Source of the DNA: Mycolicibacterium sp. CR10
GTDB lineage: Bacteria; Actinomycetota; Actinomycetes; Mycobacteriales; Mycobacteriaceae
DNA: 64,000 nt
Reading direction: 5' to 3'
NCBI RefSeq assembly: GCF_005222675.1
Contig: NZ_STGE01000018.1
Location: 1 to 64,000 of the forward strand
Under the pieces are notes generated by a model. The model was given only the letters and a program-made list of their open reading frames with translations, did not search any database and was not told the origin of the DNA. Positions 53,406 through 61,241 of this stretch are shown here, piece after piece. The position numbers and the translations under genes were made by a program. Position 1 is the stretch's first letter; each line of letters begins with the position of its first letter.

Positions 53406-53436
53406 TTGACCTTCGAGCTAGGTCGAAGGTTTAAGG
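53406..53436 (+). promoter_or_regulatory. Second MerR-type operator/promoter
   Basis: TTGACC (-35) and TTAAGG (-10) are separated by 19 bases and span the perfect dyad ACCTTCGA-N6-TCGAAGGT (53409-53430). The ATG follows the -10 by only 9 bases, suggesting a leaderless transcript for the regulator gene. Confidence 0.75.
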
Positions 53437-53445
53437 TTCGCAGGC

Positions 53446-53895
53446 ATGAGCGGAATGCGGATCTCCCAGCTCGCCGAACGCTCTGGCGTGCCGGCGACCA
53501 CGCTGCGGTACTACGAGTCGGCGGGCCTGCTGGTTGCCGATCGCACTCCGTCGGGGTACCGCGTGTACGAAGAACCTGCCCTAGAGCGGTTGGCGTTCAT
53601 CCGGGCCGCCAAGCAGGTCGGACTGCCACTCGACGAGATCCGCGAACTCCTGCAGGTGTGGCACCACGGGGCCTGTGTCGACGTGCGCCAGCGGATGCGC
53701 CCGATGATGTCAGCTCGACTCGATGACGTCACTGCCCGTATCGCTGACCTGCAACGCTTCGCCGAATCGTTGCAGTCGGCGTTGTCGCGCCTGGATGCGC
53801 TGCCTGACCGGAACGCCCCGTGTGACGCGCGGTGCACCTTCCTGCAGTCTCCAGAGCCGTCACTGATCCCCGATGCGCCAGGGATCGCGCGGTGA
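53446..53895 (+). CDS. MerR-family heavy-metal regulator
   Basis: A 149-residue MerR protein: HTH MRISQLAERSGVPATTLRYY, YRVYEEPALERLAFI wing, long helix, and cysteines Cys77 (HHGACVDVR), Cys126 and Cys130 (CDARC). The Cys77/Cys126-x3-Cys130 set resembles CadR/ZntR/PbrR-type sites rather than CueR. It precedes an ACR3/BASS-type permease gene, its probable target. Confidence 0.85.
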   Translation: MSGMRISQLAERSGVPATTLRYYESAGLLVADRTPSGYRVYEEPALERLAFIRAAKQVGLPLDEIRELLQVWHHGACVDVRQRMRPMMSARLDDVTARIADLQRFAESLQSALSRLDALPDRNAPCDARCTFLQSPEPSLIPDAPGIAR

Positions 53896-53947
53896 CCTAC
53901 GTGATCGCCTAACCATGCGTCGACATGCGCGAAACCCGAAAGGACCC

Positions 53948-54928
53948 ATGCCGAACTCGTCGATCACCGAGACACTGGAACGCCACCAGATCGCCATCTA
54001 CCTCGGCGGGCTCGCTGCCGGCGCCGCCGCGGGGTTGGCGTGGCCGGCTGGCGGACCGACCTGGGAAGCGGCCATCTACCCCGTCCTCGGTGCCCTGCTC
54101 TACGCCACGTTTCTGCAGGTGCCGTTCACCAAACTGACCGCCGCGTTCCGCGACGGCCGATTCCTCGGCGCAGTCCTGCTGGTCAACTTCGTCGTCGTGC
54201 CGCTGGTGGTGGCCGCCCTGACGCTGGTGGTCTCACTGCAACAGGCCGTCCTGCTCGGAGTGCTGCTCACCTTGCTGACGCCCTGCATCGACTACGTGAT
54301 CGTCTTCAGCGGCCTCGCCGGTGGGGACAGCCAACGCCTCCTGGCAGCCGCCCCGCTGCTGATGCTGGCCCAAATGGCCGCACTCCCGCTATTCCTCTGG
54401 CTGTTCGTCGGTCCCGACCTCGCCGACATCGTGGAGATCGGCCCGTTCGTCGAAGCGTTCCTCATCCTCATCGTGCTGCCCCTGACCCTGGCCTGGGCCA
54501 CCGAAGCCCTATCCCACCGGCACCGCAGCGGCGAAGCCATCTCCTCGACGATGACCACCGCGATGGTGCCGCTGATGACCGCCACGCTATTCGTGGTCGT
54601 CGCCAGCCAATTCCCGAAGATCACCGACCAAACCGACCAGGTTCTACGGGTCGTGCCGATCTACGCCGCGTTCCTGGTCATCATGGCTCTGATCGGTCTC
54701 GGCGCGGCGAAGCTGCTGCGCCTGGACCCGCCACGATCGCGGGCCTTGATCTTCAGCGGCGCGACACGCAACTCGCTGGTCGTGCTCCCGTTGGCGCTCG
54801 CCCTGCCCGACGCGTACGCGATCACCGCCGTCATCGTCGTCACCCAGACCCTCGTCGAACTCGTCGGCATGATCATTTACGTGCGCCTCATCCCCCGACT
54901 CACACCGGTGCCACCGGTTCACAGTTAG
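53948..54928 (+). CDS. ACR3/BASS-family arsenite-type permease
   Basis: A 326-residue membrane protein with about ten segments, of the bile acid:sodium symporter superfamily, annotated in relatives as an arsenic resistance protein. Cys113 in LTPCIDYVIVFSGLAGGD sits where ACR3 carries its transport cysteine, and GATRNSLVVLPLALALP matches a conserved ACR3 segment. ATG 53948 has AAAGGA upstream. It differs clearly from the acr3 gene at 50091 and is linked to a MerR rather than an ArsR regulator. Confidence 0.8.
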   Translation: MPNSSITETLERHQIAIYLGGLAAGAAAGLAWPAGGPTWEAAIYPVLGALLYATFLQVPFTKLTAAFRDGRFLGAVLLVNFVVVPLVVAALTLVVSLQQAVLLGVLLTLLTPCIDYVIVFSGLAGGDSQRLLAAAPLLMLAQMAALPLFLWLFVGPDLADIVEIGPFVEAFLILIVLPLTLAWATEALSHRHRSGEAISSTMTTAMVPLMTATLFVVVASQFPKITDQTDQVLRVVPIYAAFLVIMALIGLGAAKLLRLDPPRSRALIFSGATRNSLVVLPLALALPDAYAITAVIVVTQTLVELVGMIIYVRLIPRLTPVPPVHS

Positions 54929-55067
54929 CCCAGGCCGCAGTGCCGAAATCCTGGCCATCACGCTAGACAAGATCTGATCGATCTCGATTCTTTAGAAGTG
55001 GGACGGTTCAACGCGTGGCTCGACGATCCCCGGCTCGGTGACTAGAGATGCGAAGGTTGGGCGGTAG

Positions 55068-55410
55068 TTAGGACGCGGTCTGCATCCGGTCCAACATTTC
55101 GCGACCGACTACACGCGGTTTGATGTTGCGCCTTTGGGATTCGGCCACAAGCATGTCGAACGCCTCCTCCGGGCTACAGCCATGAAGCGCAATGAGAGCG
55201 CCCTTGGCCATGTCGATGTCGGATCGAGAGGTCAGCGCTGCTCCAAGCTGGGACACGGTCTCTCGCGCTTTCTGCCAACGGCTCGCATTGCTGATCGCTT
55301 AACCGGCGGCAATGCTGTAAAGGCGCATGAGTTCAGCGTCGAATGCGGTTGCGGTGTGGCTGTAGATGTTGAGCGATCCGACGCACCTTCCGTGGTGAGG
55401 CACGGCGCTG
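55068..55410 (-). pseudogene. GAF-ANTAR regulator relic
   Basis: The minus strand encodes the end of a GAF domain (GSLNIYSHTATAFDAELMRL), an in-frame TAA, and then an intact ANTAR RNA-binding domain (ALTSRSDIDMAKGALIALHG and AFDMLVAESQRRN) to the natural stop at 55068. The N-terminal GAF part is missing, replaced by the relic next door. Such proteins bind nascent RNA to prevent termination. The 62-residue ANTAR part could still be translated from a downstream start. Confidence 0.72.
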
Positions 55411-55439
55411 GCCGGTCCGGCAGATCGATCGTTGGCTGC

Positions 55440-56195
55440 AGTTGGAGAAGATTAACGACCTTCGAACTGCTGACGATCCAGGCGGCCAGCTCACGGTCAA
55501 TCATTCGAGCCAGCCGAAGACACGCTTCATGGCCTTCAGCTGCGGTGCGCCGAATACCGCCTTGGCCGGTCAACGGGTACCCATTGACAAGCGATTCGTG
55601 GTGAGCGACGCGGTTTCGGAGGTCGTTTGCTTCCTTCACCTGGGTGTGTACCCAATGCCGCTCGAACCCCGACCCCATCGAGTGTGCTTCTGCGCGACCG
55701 CCTTTGAACGCCTTCCGCAGCGCCTGCTCCCACAACACCTAATAGTCAGCCTGATCGCGTGGCGCAGGTAGCCTAGTCGTTCCACCTTGGTCGAGCAGGT
55801 TCGCCCAGAACCCGAACATACAATTTGCGACCACAAACGCCCAGTCACAGCTCGGTTGGTTCGAAGGTCTCCCGCTGGGCGCCCGGGATGCGCTCCCATG
55901 CCTGCTCCAACTGCTTGGCGCTACGCGCGTCGAGTACGGGGCCGTCTGCGTACCAGCGATCGCCCCAACGCGCCGCTAGGGTCTTAGCCATCGCGTTGCG
56001 CATGGCGATCTCTACGGTCGCGATGTCTGCGATAAATGCCGCCGAAAGATCACGGTTCCACACGTACAGCGCCCGAGCGACAACCAGGTCGTTTGCGGCT
56101 GCGTCGAGATACATCTTCAACCTGGGAGCTGAGATATAGGCGTCTAGTTCAGGCGGGAGTGCCGCGCTCTTGTCGCAGCATGCGTGCGAAGGCAT
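55440..56195 (-). pseudogene. Abi-like protein gene, broken
   Basis: Pieces of an abortive-infection (Abi_2/AbiD-F type) protein lie in order on the minus strand. The N-terminal part (PRLKMYLDAAANDLVVARAL; ATVEIAMRNAMAKTLAARWG) runs 56195-55845. A central piece, NCMFGFWANLLDQGGTTRLP, is in another frame and meets an in-frame TAG. The C-terminal part has LRNRVAHHE and RLARMIDRELAAWIVSS. At least one frameshift and one stop make it non-functional. Confidence 0.7.
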
Positions 56196-56378
56196 CCACG
56201 CAGACTATGTTGCCCGGGTCATGTAACCTTGGGTGGTATTCCCCGGCAGTGTGCCTCTCCTGTTCAGCAGTGACTCCCAGCCGGGGTTTTCCATTTATCG
56301 GGGCCACTGCCCGGAAAAGCGCGACGCGGAGGCGCGAGCCTCGATATGTCGTTTTCGGGTTGTCGAGACGCCCGTCCG
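56196..56378. other. Intergenic stretch between Abi relic and HXXEE gene
   Basis: 183 bases in which I see no gene, strong hairpin or repeat. Probably the boundary between the relics and the cad operon. Confidence 0.4.
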
Positions 56379-56960
56379 TTAGCCGCGAACAAGTCGCCAC
56401 ATGCCCCACCATGCGACGGGGGCAAGAGCGAGGACGGTCCACATTCCAGGGACGTAGGCAGTTATCCCGCTGGGGTTGAGCCAGGGGAAGACGGCGAAGT
56501 GCGCGAGTTCGGTCAGACCCATGGAGGCGAAGAATGTCCAGGCCAGGTAACGACCCAGGGGGTGGTTGCGGCGCATCAGGATGGGTGTCAGCAGCCAAGC
56601 GCCAACCGACACCGCGACGAGCAGCAGGACTGGCAGGGATGTCGGGGAGGGTTTGGAGGTTCCGGTAACCGTCGCCAGAAACGCGAAGAACTCCATCTGC
56701 TTTTCTTCGACGCGGTGAAGTAGGAAGAGGCTCAACGCAATCCAGAATGGCATTCGGATATCTGCCCAGAGCCCGCCGGCGGGGAAGAACAGCCACAGCA
56801 GGAGGCCGCCGGCAAATCCGGCGGTGAAGATCGTCATTGTCAGCAGGTCGAAGGCCCACCATCCCAGGCCCAGCGTCACTGCGGTGATCCCCGTTGCGGC
56901 CGCGACAGCCCAGCGGGGTCGTTCCGCCAGGCGTCTCGTAAGGGGCGTCGCCGGTTTCAT
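56379..56960 (-). CDS. HXXEE-domain membrane protein
   Basis: A 193-residue protein with about five hydrophobic segments. The motif HRVEE (FLLHRVEEKQMEFF, about residues 80-93) is the signature of the HXXEE membrane family, whose role is unknown; a metal-binding or enzymatic site in the membrane is plausible. ATG 56960 overlaps the DUF3703 gene stop (ATGA). Last gene of the cad operon. Confidence 0.7.
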   Translation of the reverse strand: MKPATPLTRRLAERPRWAVAAATGITAVTLGLGWWAFDLLTMTIFTAGFAGGLLLWLFFPAGGLWADIRMPFWIALSLFLLHRVEEKQMEFFAFLATVTGTSKPSPTSLPVLLLVAVSVGAWLLTPILMRRNHPLGRYLAWTFFASMGLTELAHFAVFPWLNPSGITAYVPGMWTVLALAPVAWWGMWRLVRG

Positions 56961-57298
56961 CTGTTGGTGAGGGCGGCGAGGTCGTCGGGAATGGGCATGG
57001 GTGTCATGAGGCCCGCCGTGACGCGGCCGGTGTTGCCGACGGGATAGCGGCCGGTCAGTGAGCCAGGGGCGGCGACCATCAGGCGCAGGACTTGGCCGAT
57101 GGCTTCGCGGCGGTCGTGCTGGCGTAGCGCCAACCTCAGCATCGCGGCGTGGTTGCAGGTGTGTAGCCACGGATCCGGTTGCGAGACAATGTGTGCGCGC
57201 TCCAGATGTCGCCACCTGGCCGCGGGGTCGGTCGCATATTTCGCAGCGGTCATCTCATCTCGATAGACCCGCCGGGCACGCTCGGTAATTCGTGGCAT
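56957..57298 (-). CDS. DUF3703 family protein
   Basis: A 113-residue soluble protein with the DUF3703 pattern: RHLERAHIVSQPDPWLHTCN, then HAAMLRLALRQHD, and the end YPVGNTGRVTAGLMTPMPIP. Several conserved histidines could bind metal. It lies 33 bases after the P-type ATPase gene and overlaps the HXXEE gene. Such genes recur beside heavy-metal resistance genes, but function is unknown. Confidence 0.75.
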   Translation of the reverse strand: MPRITERARRVYRDEMTAAKYATDPAARWRHLERAHIVSQPDPWLHTCNHAAMLRLALRQHDRREAIGQVLRLMVAAPGSLTGRYPVGNTGRVTAGLMTPMPIPDDLAALTNR

Positions 57299-57331
57299 CG
57301 AGCTGACTCCTGTCGCACGGAGAACGGTGGG

Positions 57332-59461
57332 CTATCGGTGGTTGGCCTCTGTGGATGCGGTCGGGTCGTCGGCCGGTGGAGGTCCAGTGGGAGCGCAGCA
57401 ATCACATCCGTGGTCGTTTGATGCAGCATCTGCCGCGACCAATGGGAGATTGAGTTTGACGGCTGAGGACTGCGTCGATTGTGGACCACAACAGGGGTCG
57501 TAGAGGATGGGTGCCGGGCCGATGTCGATGGCATGAGTCGTTGATCGTGGCGACGACGTTGTCACGCCGGGCAGGGCGGTGATGCGGGCGGCGCGGATGG
57601 CGTTGAGGATGACGAAGACTTCGGCGGTTTCGTGGATCAGGACCACGGTGGCTAAGCCCAGGACGCCGAATGCGGCTAGCGGTATCAGGACGGCGATAAT
57701 GGCCAGCGAGAATGCGATGTTCTGCAACATGATTCGCCGGGCACGCCGCGAGTGGGCCAGTACCTGGGGGAGGTGGCGAAGGTCTTCACCCATCAGGGCG
57801 ACGTCGGCGGTTTCGATGGCGACGTCGGTGCCCATGGCGCCCATGGCGATGCCGATGTCGGCGGTGGCCAGCGCGGGGGCGTCGTTGATGCCGTCGCCGA
57901 CCATGGCGATGGGGCGGCCTTGTGCAATGGTTTGCAGTAGAGCTGCTTTGTCCTCGGGAAGCAGCTCGGAGTGCACGTTCGTGATGCCGGCCTCGGTGGC
58001 CACTGCTTCGGCGGTGCGGGCGTTGTCACCGGTAAGCATCGCCACCGTGAGGCCAAGGCGTTTCAGTAGCCCTACTGTGTCGGCTGCTTCGGGCCGAAGT
58101 TCATCGCGCACCGCTATTGCGGCAACGGGCTGCTCGTCGCGGACCAGCACCACCACGGTGGCTCCGGCGGCCTGCAATCGCTCGACGTCGCCGGCGAGTG
58201 GTCCAGGCGCCACCCAAGAGGGCTTCCCCAGGCGCAGCCGGTAGCCGTCAAGGTCACCATGCAGGCCGTGGCCGGGCACTGCGGTCACGCCGCTGGCGGT
58301 CGGCGGGTCACCTGCGGCAGTCAGAATCGCTTGCGCGAGTGGGTGTTCGCTGCGCACCTCTAATGCCGCTGCCCACCTCAGGGCGTCATCGTGGCTGAAG
58401 TCGTCGGTGGTGATGACGTCGATGACGCGGGGCTTGTTGCGCGTGAGCGTGCCGGTCTTGTCGAGGGCGACGACTTTGATGCGGCCGAGTTCTTCGACTG
58501 CGGCGCCGCCTTTGATCAGCGCGCCGTGGCGGCTGGCCGCCCCGATGGCCGCGACCACGGTGAGCGGGACGGCGATCGCCAGCGCGCAGGGTGAGGCGGC
58601 CACCAGCACCACCAGTGCCCGCTCTAGCCACAGTATCGGGTCACCGAAAACTGCGCCCACCGCCGCGATTACCGCGGCCAACGCCATGATCGCCGGCACC
58701 AGCGGTCGGGCGATCCGATCGGCCAGTCGTTGACCGGCGCCCTTGCGCTCCTGGGCTTGTTCGACGATGTGCACAATCCGCGCCAAGGAGCTGTCAGTCG
58801 CCAAGGCGGTGACCTCGACCTCGATCGCTCCTCCGCCATTGATGGCACCGGCGAACACGTCGCTGCCCGGTCCGGCTTCCACGGGCACTGACTCGCCGGT
58901 GATCGCCGATAAGTCCAGGCTCGTCTGACCGGTTCGGATGGTGCCATCGGTGGCGGCCCGTTCGCCGGGTCGGATCACCATGACGTCGCCGACGACGAGT
59001 TCGCCTGGGGCCACGGTCGTTTCGGTGCCATCCCGTAGTACCGAGGCTTTCGGCGGCACCAGAGACAACAGGGAGCGCAGCCCACGGCGGGTGCGGCTCA
59101 CTGCGTAGTGCTCCAGGCCTTCGGCGATCGAGAACAAGATGCCCAGCAGGGCGGCCTCAGCGAACTGGCCCAAGGCCACCGCACCGATCGCGGCGATCGT
59201 CATCAACGTGCCCACCCCGATGCGACCGTGCCGCAGATTGCGGACCGCGTCGGGCACGAACGTGATCGCACCGGCAGCCACCGCAGCCAGCTCGACGGCT
59301 TCCGCGACACCCTCGTAGCCGCCGAACCGCCCCACCATCCAGCCCACGCTCAATAGGACCGCAGCGAGCACCGCGAACTGCAACTCCTTTACTTGCCAGA
59401 GCTTCTCGGGACCTGCGTCGAGTTCGGCGTCGTCGCTTGGCCCGCAGCATGCATCAGACAC
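57332..59461 (-). CDS. Heavy-metal P1B-type ATPase (Cd/Zn/Co-type)
   Basis: A 709-residue P-type ATPase. Actuator motif TGES (188-191), phosphorylated Asp334 in DKTGTLT, TGDN and GDGINDAP loops are intact. The ion-site motif is SPC (290-292) instead of CPC and a late segment reads LIHETAEVFVILNAIRA, features of the P1B-4 (CoaT-like) group. No HMA domain; instead Cys-rich ends: N-terminal SDACCGPSDD and C-terminal DPCCGPQ...CDCCAPTG. GTG start overlaps cadC by 8 bases. CadC control suggests Cd/Pb/Zn export; relatives also move Co. Confidence 0.92.
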   Translation of the reverse strand: MSDACCGPSDDAELDAGPEKLWQVKELQFAVLAAVLLSVGWMVGRFGGYEGVAEAVELAAVAAGAITFVPDAVRNLRHGRIGVGTLMTIAAIGAVALGQFAEAALLGILFSIAEGLEHYAVSRTRRGLRSLLSLVPPKASVLRDGTETTVAPGELVVGDVMVIRPGERAATDGTIRTGQTSLDLSAITGESVPVEAGPGSDVFAGAINGGGAIEVEVTALATDSSLARIVHIVEQAQERKGAGQRLADRIARPLVPAIMALAAVIAAVGAVFGDPILWLERALVVLVAASPCALAIAVPLTVVAAIGAASRHGALIKGGAAVEELGRIKVVALDKTGTLTRNKPRVIDVITTDDFSHDDALRWAAALEVRSEHPLAQAILTAAGDPPTASGVTAVPGHGLHGDLDGYRLRLGKPSWVAPGPLAGDVERLQAAGATVVVLVRDEQPVAAIAVRDELRPEAADTVGLLKRLGLTVAMLTGDNARTAEAVATEAGITNVHSELLPEDKAALLQTIAQGRPIAMVGDGINDAPALATADIGIAMGAMGTDVAIETADVALMGEDLRHLPQVLAHSRRARRIMLQNIAFSLAIIAVLIPLAAFGVLGLATVVLIHETAEVFVILNAIRAARITALPGVTTSSPRSTTHAIDIGPAPILYDPCCGPQSTQSSAVKLNLPLVAADAASNDHGCDCCAPTGPPPADDPTASTEANHR

Positions 59462-59843
59462 GATCGGCTTCCCTTCCTGCGGGTGCGGCCGTACCGGTCA
59501 GTACCGAGTCGGTCAACTGGCGCCCGCGCTCGGTCAGCTGGTACATCACCAACTTGCCGTCGCGCCGTGAGGACACCAGTGACGCGTTCTTGAGTTGGCG
59601 AAGATGGTGAGACACCAGGCCCTGAGGCAGTCCGACCACCCAGGCCATGTCGCAAACGCACAATTCGTCACCGGCCGTGAGCGCAGCCGCGATGGATAAC
59701 CGGGTCGCATCGCTCAGGCCGCGTGCCGCAGCGGCGGCGACTTGGATGGTGGCGCTATCAGGCACCGTGGCCCGGATTGACTCCGCGTAGGGCAGGTCCA
59801 AACAGAGGAGATCGCAGGAATCCACCGGTTCAGTCATATTCAT
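59454..59843 (-). CDS. cadC: CadC-type ArsR-family metalloregulator
   Basis: A 129-residue repressor matching CadC: Cys10 and Cys14 in the N-terminal CDLLC, and Cys62 and Cys64 in ELCVCD, the four-thiol Cd/Pb site. Recognition helix LPQGLVSHHLRQL. ATG 59843, with a second ATG two codons on. It heads the cad operon; an AT-rich inverted repeat overlaps its start. Confidence 0.9.
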   Translation of the reverse strand: MNMTEPVDSCDLLCLDLPYAESIRATVPDSATIQVAAAAARGLSDATRLSIAAALTAGDELCVCDMAWVVGLPQGLVSHHLRQLKNASLVSSRRDGKLVMYQLTERGRQLTDSVLTGTAAPAGREADRV

Positions 59844-59865
59844 ATACTAAAGTATGTTGATATGA
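59841..59865. promoter_or_regulatory. CadC operator candidate
   Basis: ATACT-AA-AGTAT at 59844-59855 is an inverted repeat, nested within CATAT (59841) and ATATG (59860-59864). It spans the cadC start and its AT-richness stands out from the surroundings, as for CadC/SmtB operators. Confidence 0.5.
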
Positions 59866-60211
59866 GCAGGGAAGGGATACGGGCAACCCGGCCGATGCCG
59901 GCGTTCTGTTGATGCCACCTATACCTAACCAGGCTCCGGGCCGACCTGACCAGGTGACAATTCTGCATCGCCTGGCCCGTGGGGAGGGCTCCCGTGACCC
60001 ACGGATCGGGAAGTCATTACGTCGCTAAGGGCAGGCCCAAGGGCCGACGAGTCGCCGATCCGCTCCGGAGGCAGATTGTCATAGAGGCCGGTTGAAGCTC
60101 TAGCCGCCGCAACAGCCGCCGGCGAGACCAGGTTCAGATGCTTCGAAATCACGCGAGGGCCGAAGGGTATGTTCGCGTTAGGCAAACCTCACCTTGCAGA
60201 AAGGCCGGTTG
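59866..60211. other. Intergenic stretch between cadC and iron transporter
   Basis: About 345 bases with the cadC promoter at the left and the iron-transporter promoter at the right. A minus-strand open frame (59925-60185) is present but unrecognised. Apart from the IdeR-like site I see no feature. Confidence 0.4.
60173..60191 (+). promoter_or_regulatory. IdeR-like iron box
   Basis: TTAGGCAAACCTCA (60178-60191) matches the last 14 positions of the IdeR/DtxR consensus TTAGGCTAACCTAA at 12 of 14 positions; the first five bases of the 19-bp window match poorly. It lies 20 bases before the iron-binding protein start, as expected for iron repression. Confidence 0.55.
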
Positions 60212-61237
60212 ATGTCAGCACGTCGTAGTCGTTGGAGTCGCATCACCGCACTAGGGGCCGCCGTCGCGCTGGCAACGGGCCTCACTGCCTGCTCATCGTC
60301 GGAGGAGCAGGACGGTCTGCTGGTTTACAACGCTCAGCACGAGTCGCTGACCAAGGAGTGGATCGAGGCCTTCACCAAGGAGACGGGCATCAAGGTCACC
60401 TACCGACAGGGCGGCGATACCGAACTGGGCAATCAGTTGATCGCCGAGGGCGACTCGTCGCCCGCCGATGTGTTCCTTACCGAGAACTCGCCCGCCATGG
60501 CCGCCGTCGAGAAGAACGGTCTGTTCACCGACGTCGACCAGGCCACCATCTCCCAGGTGCCGCCGCAGTTCCGCCCCGCCACCAACAAGTGGACCGGCGT
60601 CGCCGCGCGCACAACGGTGTTCGCCTACAACAAGACCAAGCTCACCGAGGCCCAGCTGCCGGGGTCGATCATGGATCTCGAGAAGCCCGAGTGGAAGGGC
60701 CGCTGGGGCGCGCCGCCGGTCAAGCCGGACTTCCAGGCCATCGTCGCGGCGATGCTCGAACTCACCGGTGAGCAGGCCACCAGCCAGTGGCTGGCCGGCA
60801 TGAAGTCGGGTGCCGAGATCTACTCCGACAACATCGCCACCCTGCGCGCCGTCAACGACGGCCAGGTCGAGGGCGGGATCATCTACCACTACTACTGGTT
60901 CCGCGATCAGTCGCAGACCAAGGAAATCTCGGGCAACACCGCGCTGCACTACTTCCGCAACCAGGATCCCGGCGCCTTCGTCTCAATCTCCGGTGGCGGC
61001 ATCCTGAACTCCAGCAAGAAGAAGGAAGACGCCCAGAAGCTCCTCACCTTCATCACCAGCAAAGCCGGCCAGGAAGTACTGGAGAAGGGCACCTCGTTCG
61101 AGTACCCCGTGGCCAGCGGCGTCCCGGCCAACCCTGCGCTGGTGCCCCTCGTCGACCTGCAAGCACCCACCGTGAACCCATCGAACCTCGACGCGCAGAA
61201 GGTCACCGACCTGATGACGAAGGCGGGCCTGCTCTAG
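60212..61237 (+). CDS. Ferric iron ABC transporter, substrate-binding lipoprotein
   Basis: A 341-residue FbpA-type iron-binding protein. Lipobox LTAC (Cys27). His43 (NAQHES) and the adjacent tyrosines Tyr227-Tyr228 (IIYHYYWF) are the expected Fe(III) ligands. ATG 60212 follows AAAGG; an upstream TTG is less likely. First gene of a three-gene transporter, probably repressed by IdeR. Confidence 0.9.
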   Translation: MSARRSRWSRITALGAAVALATGLTACSSSEEQDGLLVYNAQHESLTKEWIEAFTKETGIKVTYRQGGDTELGNQLIAEGDSSPADVFLTENSPAMAAVEKNGLFTDVDQATISQVPPQFRPATNKWTGVAARTTVFAYNKTKLTEAQLPGSIMDLEKPEWKGRWGAPPVKPDFQAIVAAMLELTGEQATSQWLAGMKSGAEIYSDNIATLRAVNDGQVEGGIIYHYYWFRDQSQTKEISGNTALHYFRNQDPGAFVSISGGGILNSSKKKEDAQKLLTFITSKAGQEVLEKGTSFEYPVASGVPANPALVPLVDLQAPTVNPSNLDAQKVTDLMTKAGLL

Positions 61238-61241
61238 ATGG

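Noticed and set aside
54955..55044. Protein-like reading LEVGRFNAWLDDPRLGD after the permease gene
   Set aside because: About 25 residues with no start codon, in the same frame as the preceding stop. It could be a relic, but there is too little to support a call.
59454..59843. Possible CmtR identity for the regulator of the P-type ATPase
   Set aside because: The N-terminal CDLLC and the ELCVCD cysteines match CadC; the mycobacterial CmtR cysteine layout is different.
59925..60185. 86-residue minus-strand frame between cadC and the iron operon
   Set aside because: It looks somewhat protein-like (ISKHLNLVSPAAVAAA) but matches no family I know and its start overlaps the IdeR-like box. Left as intergenic.
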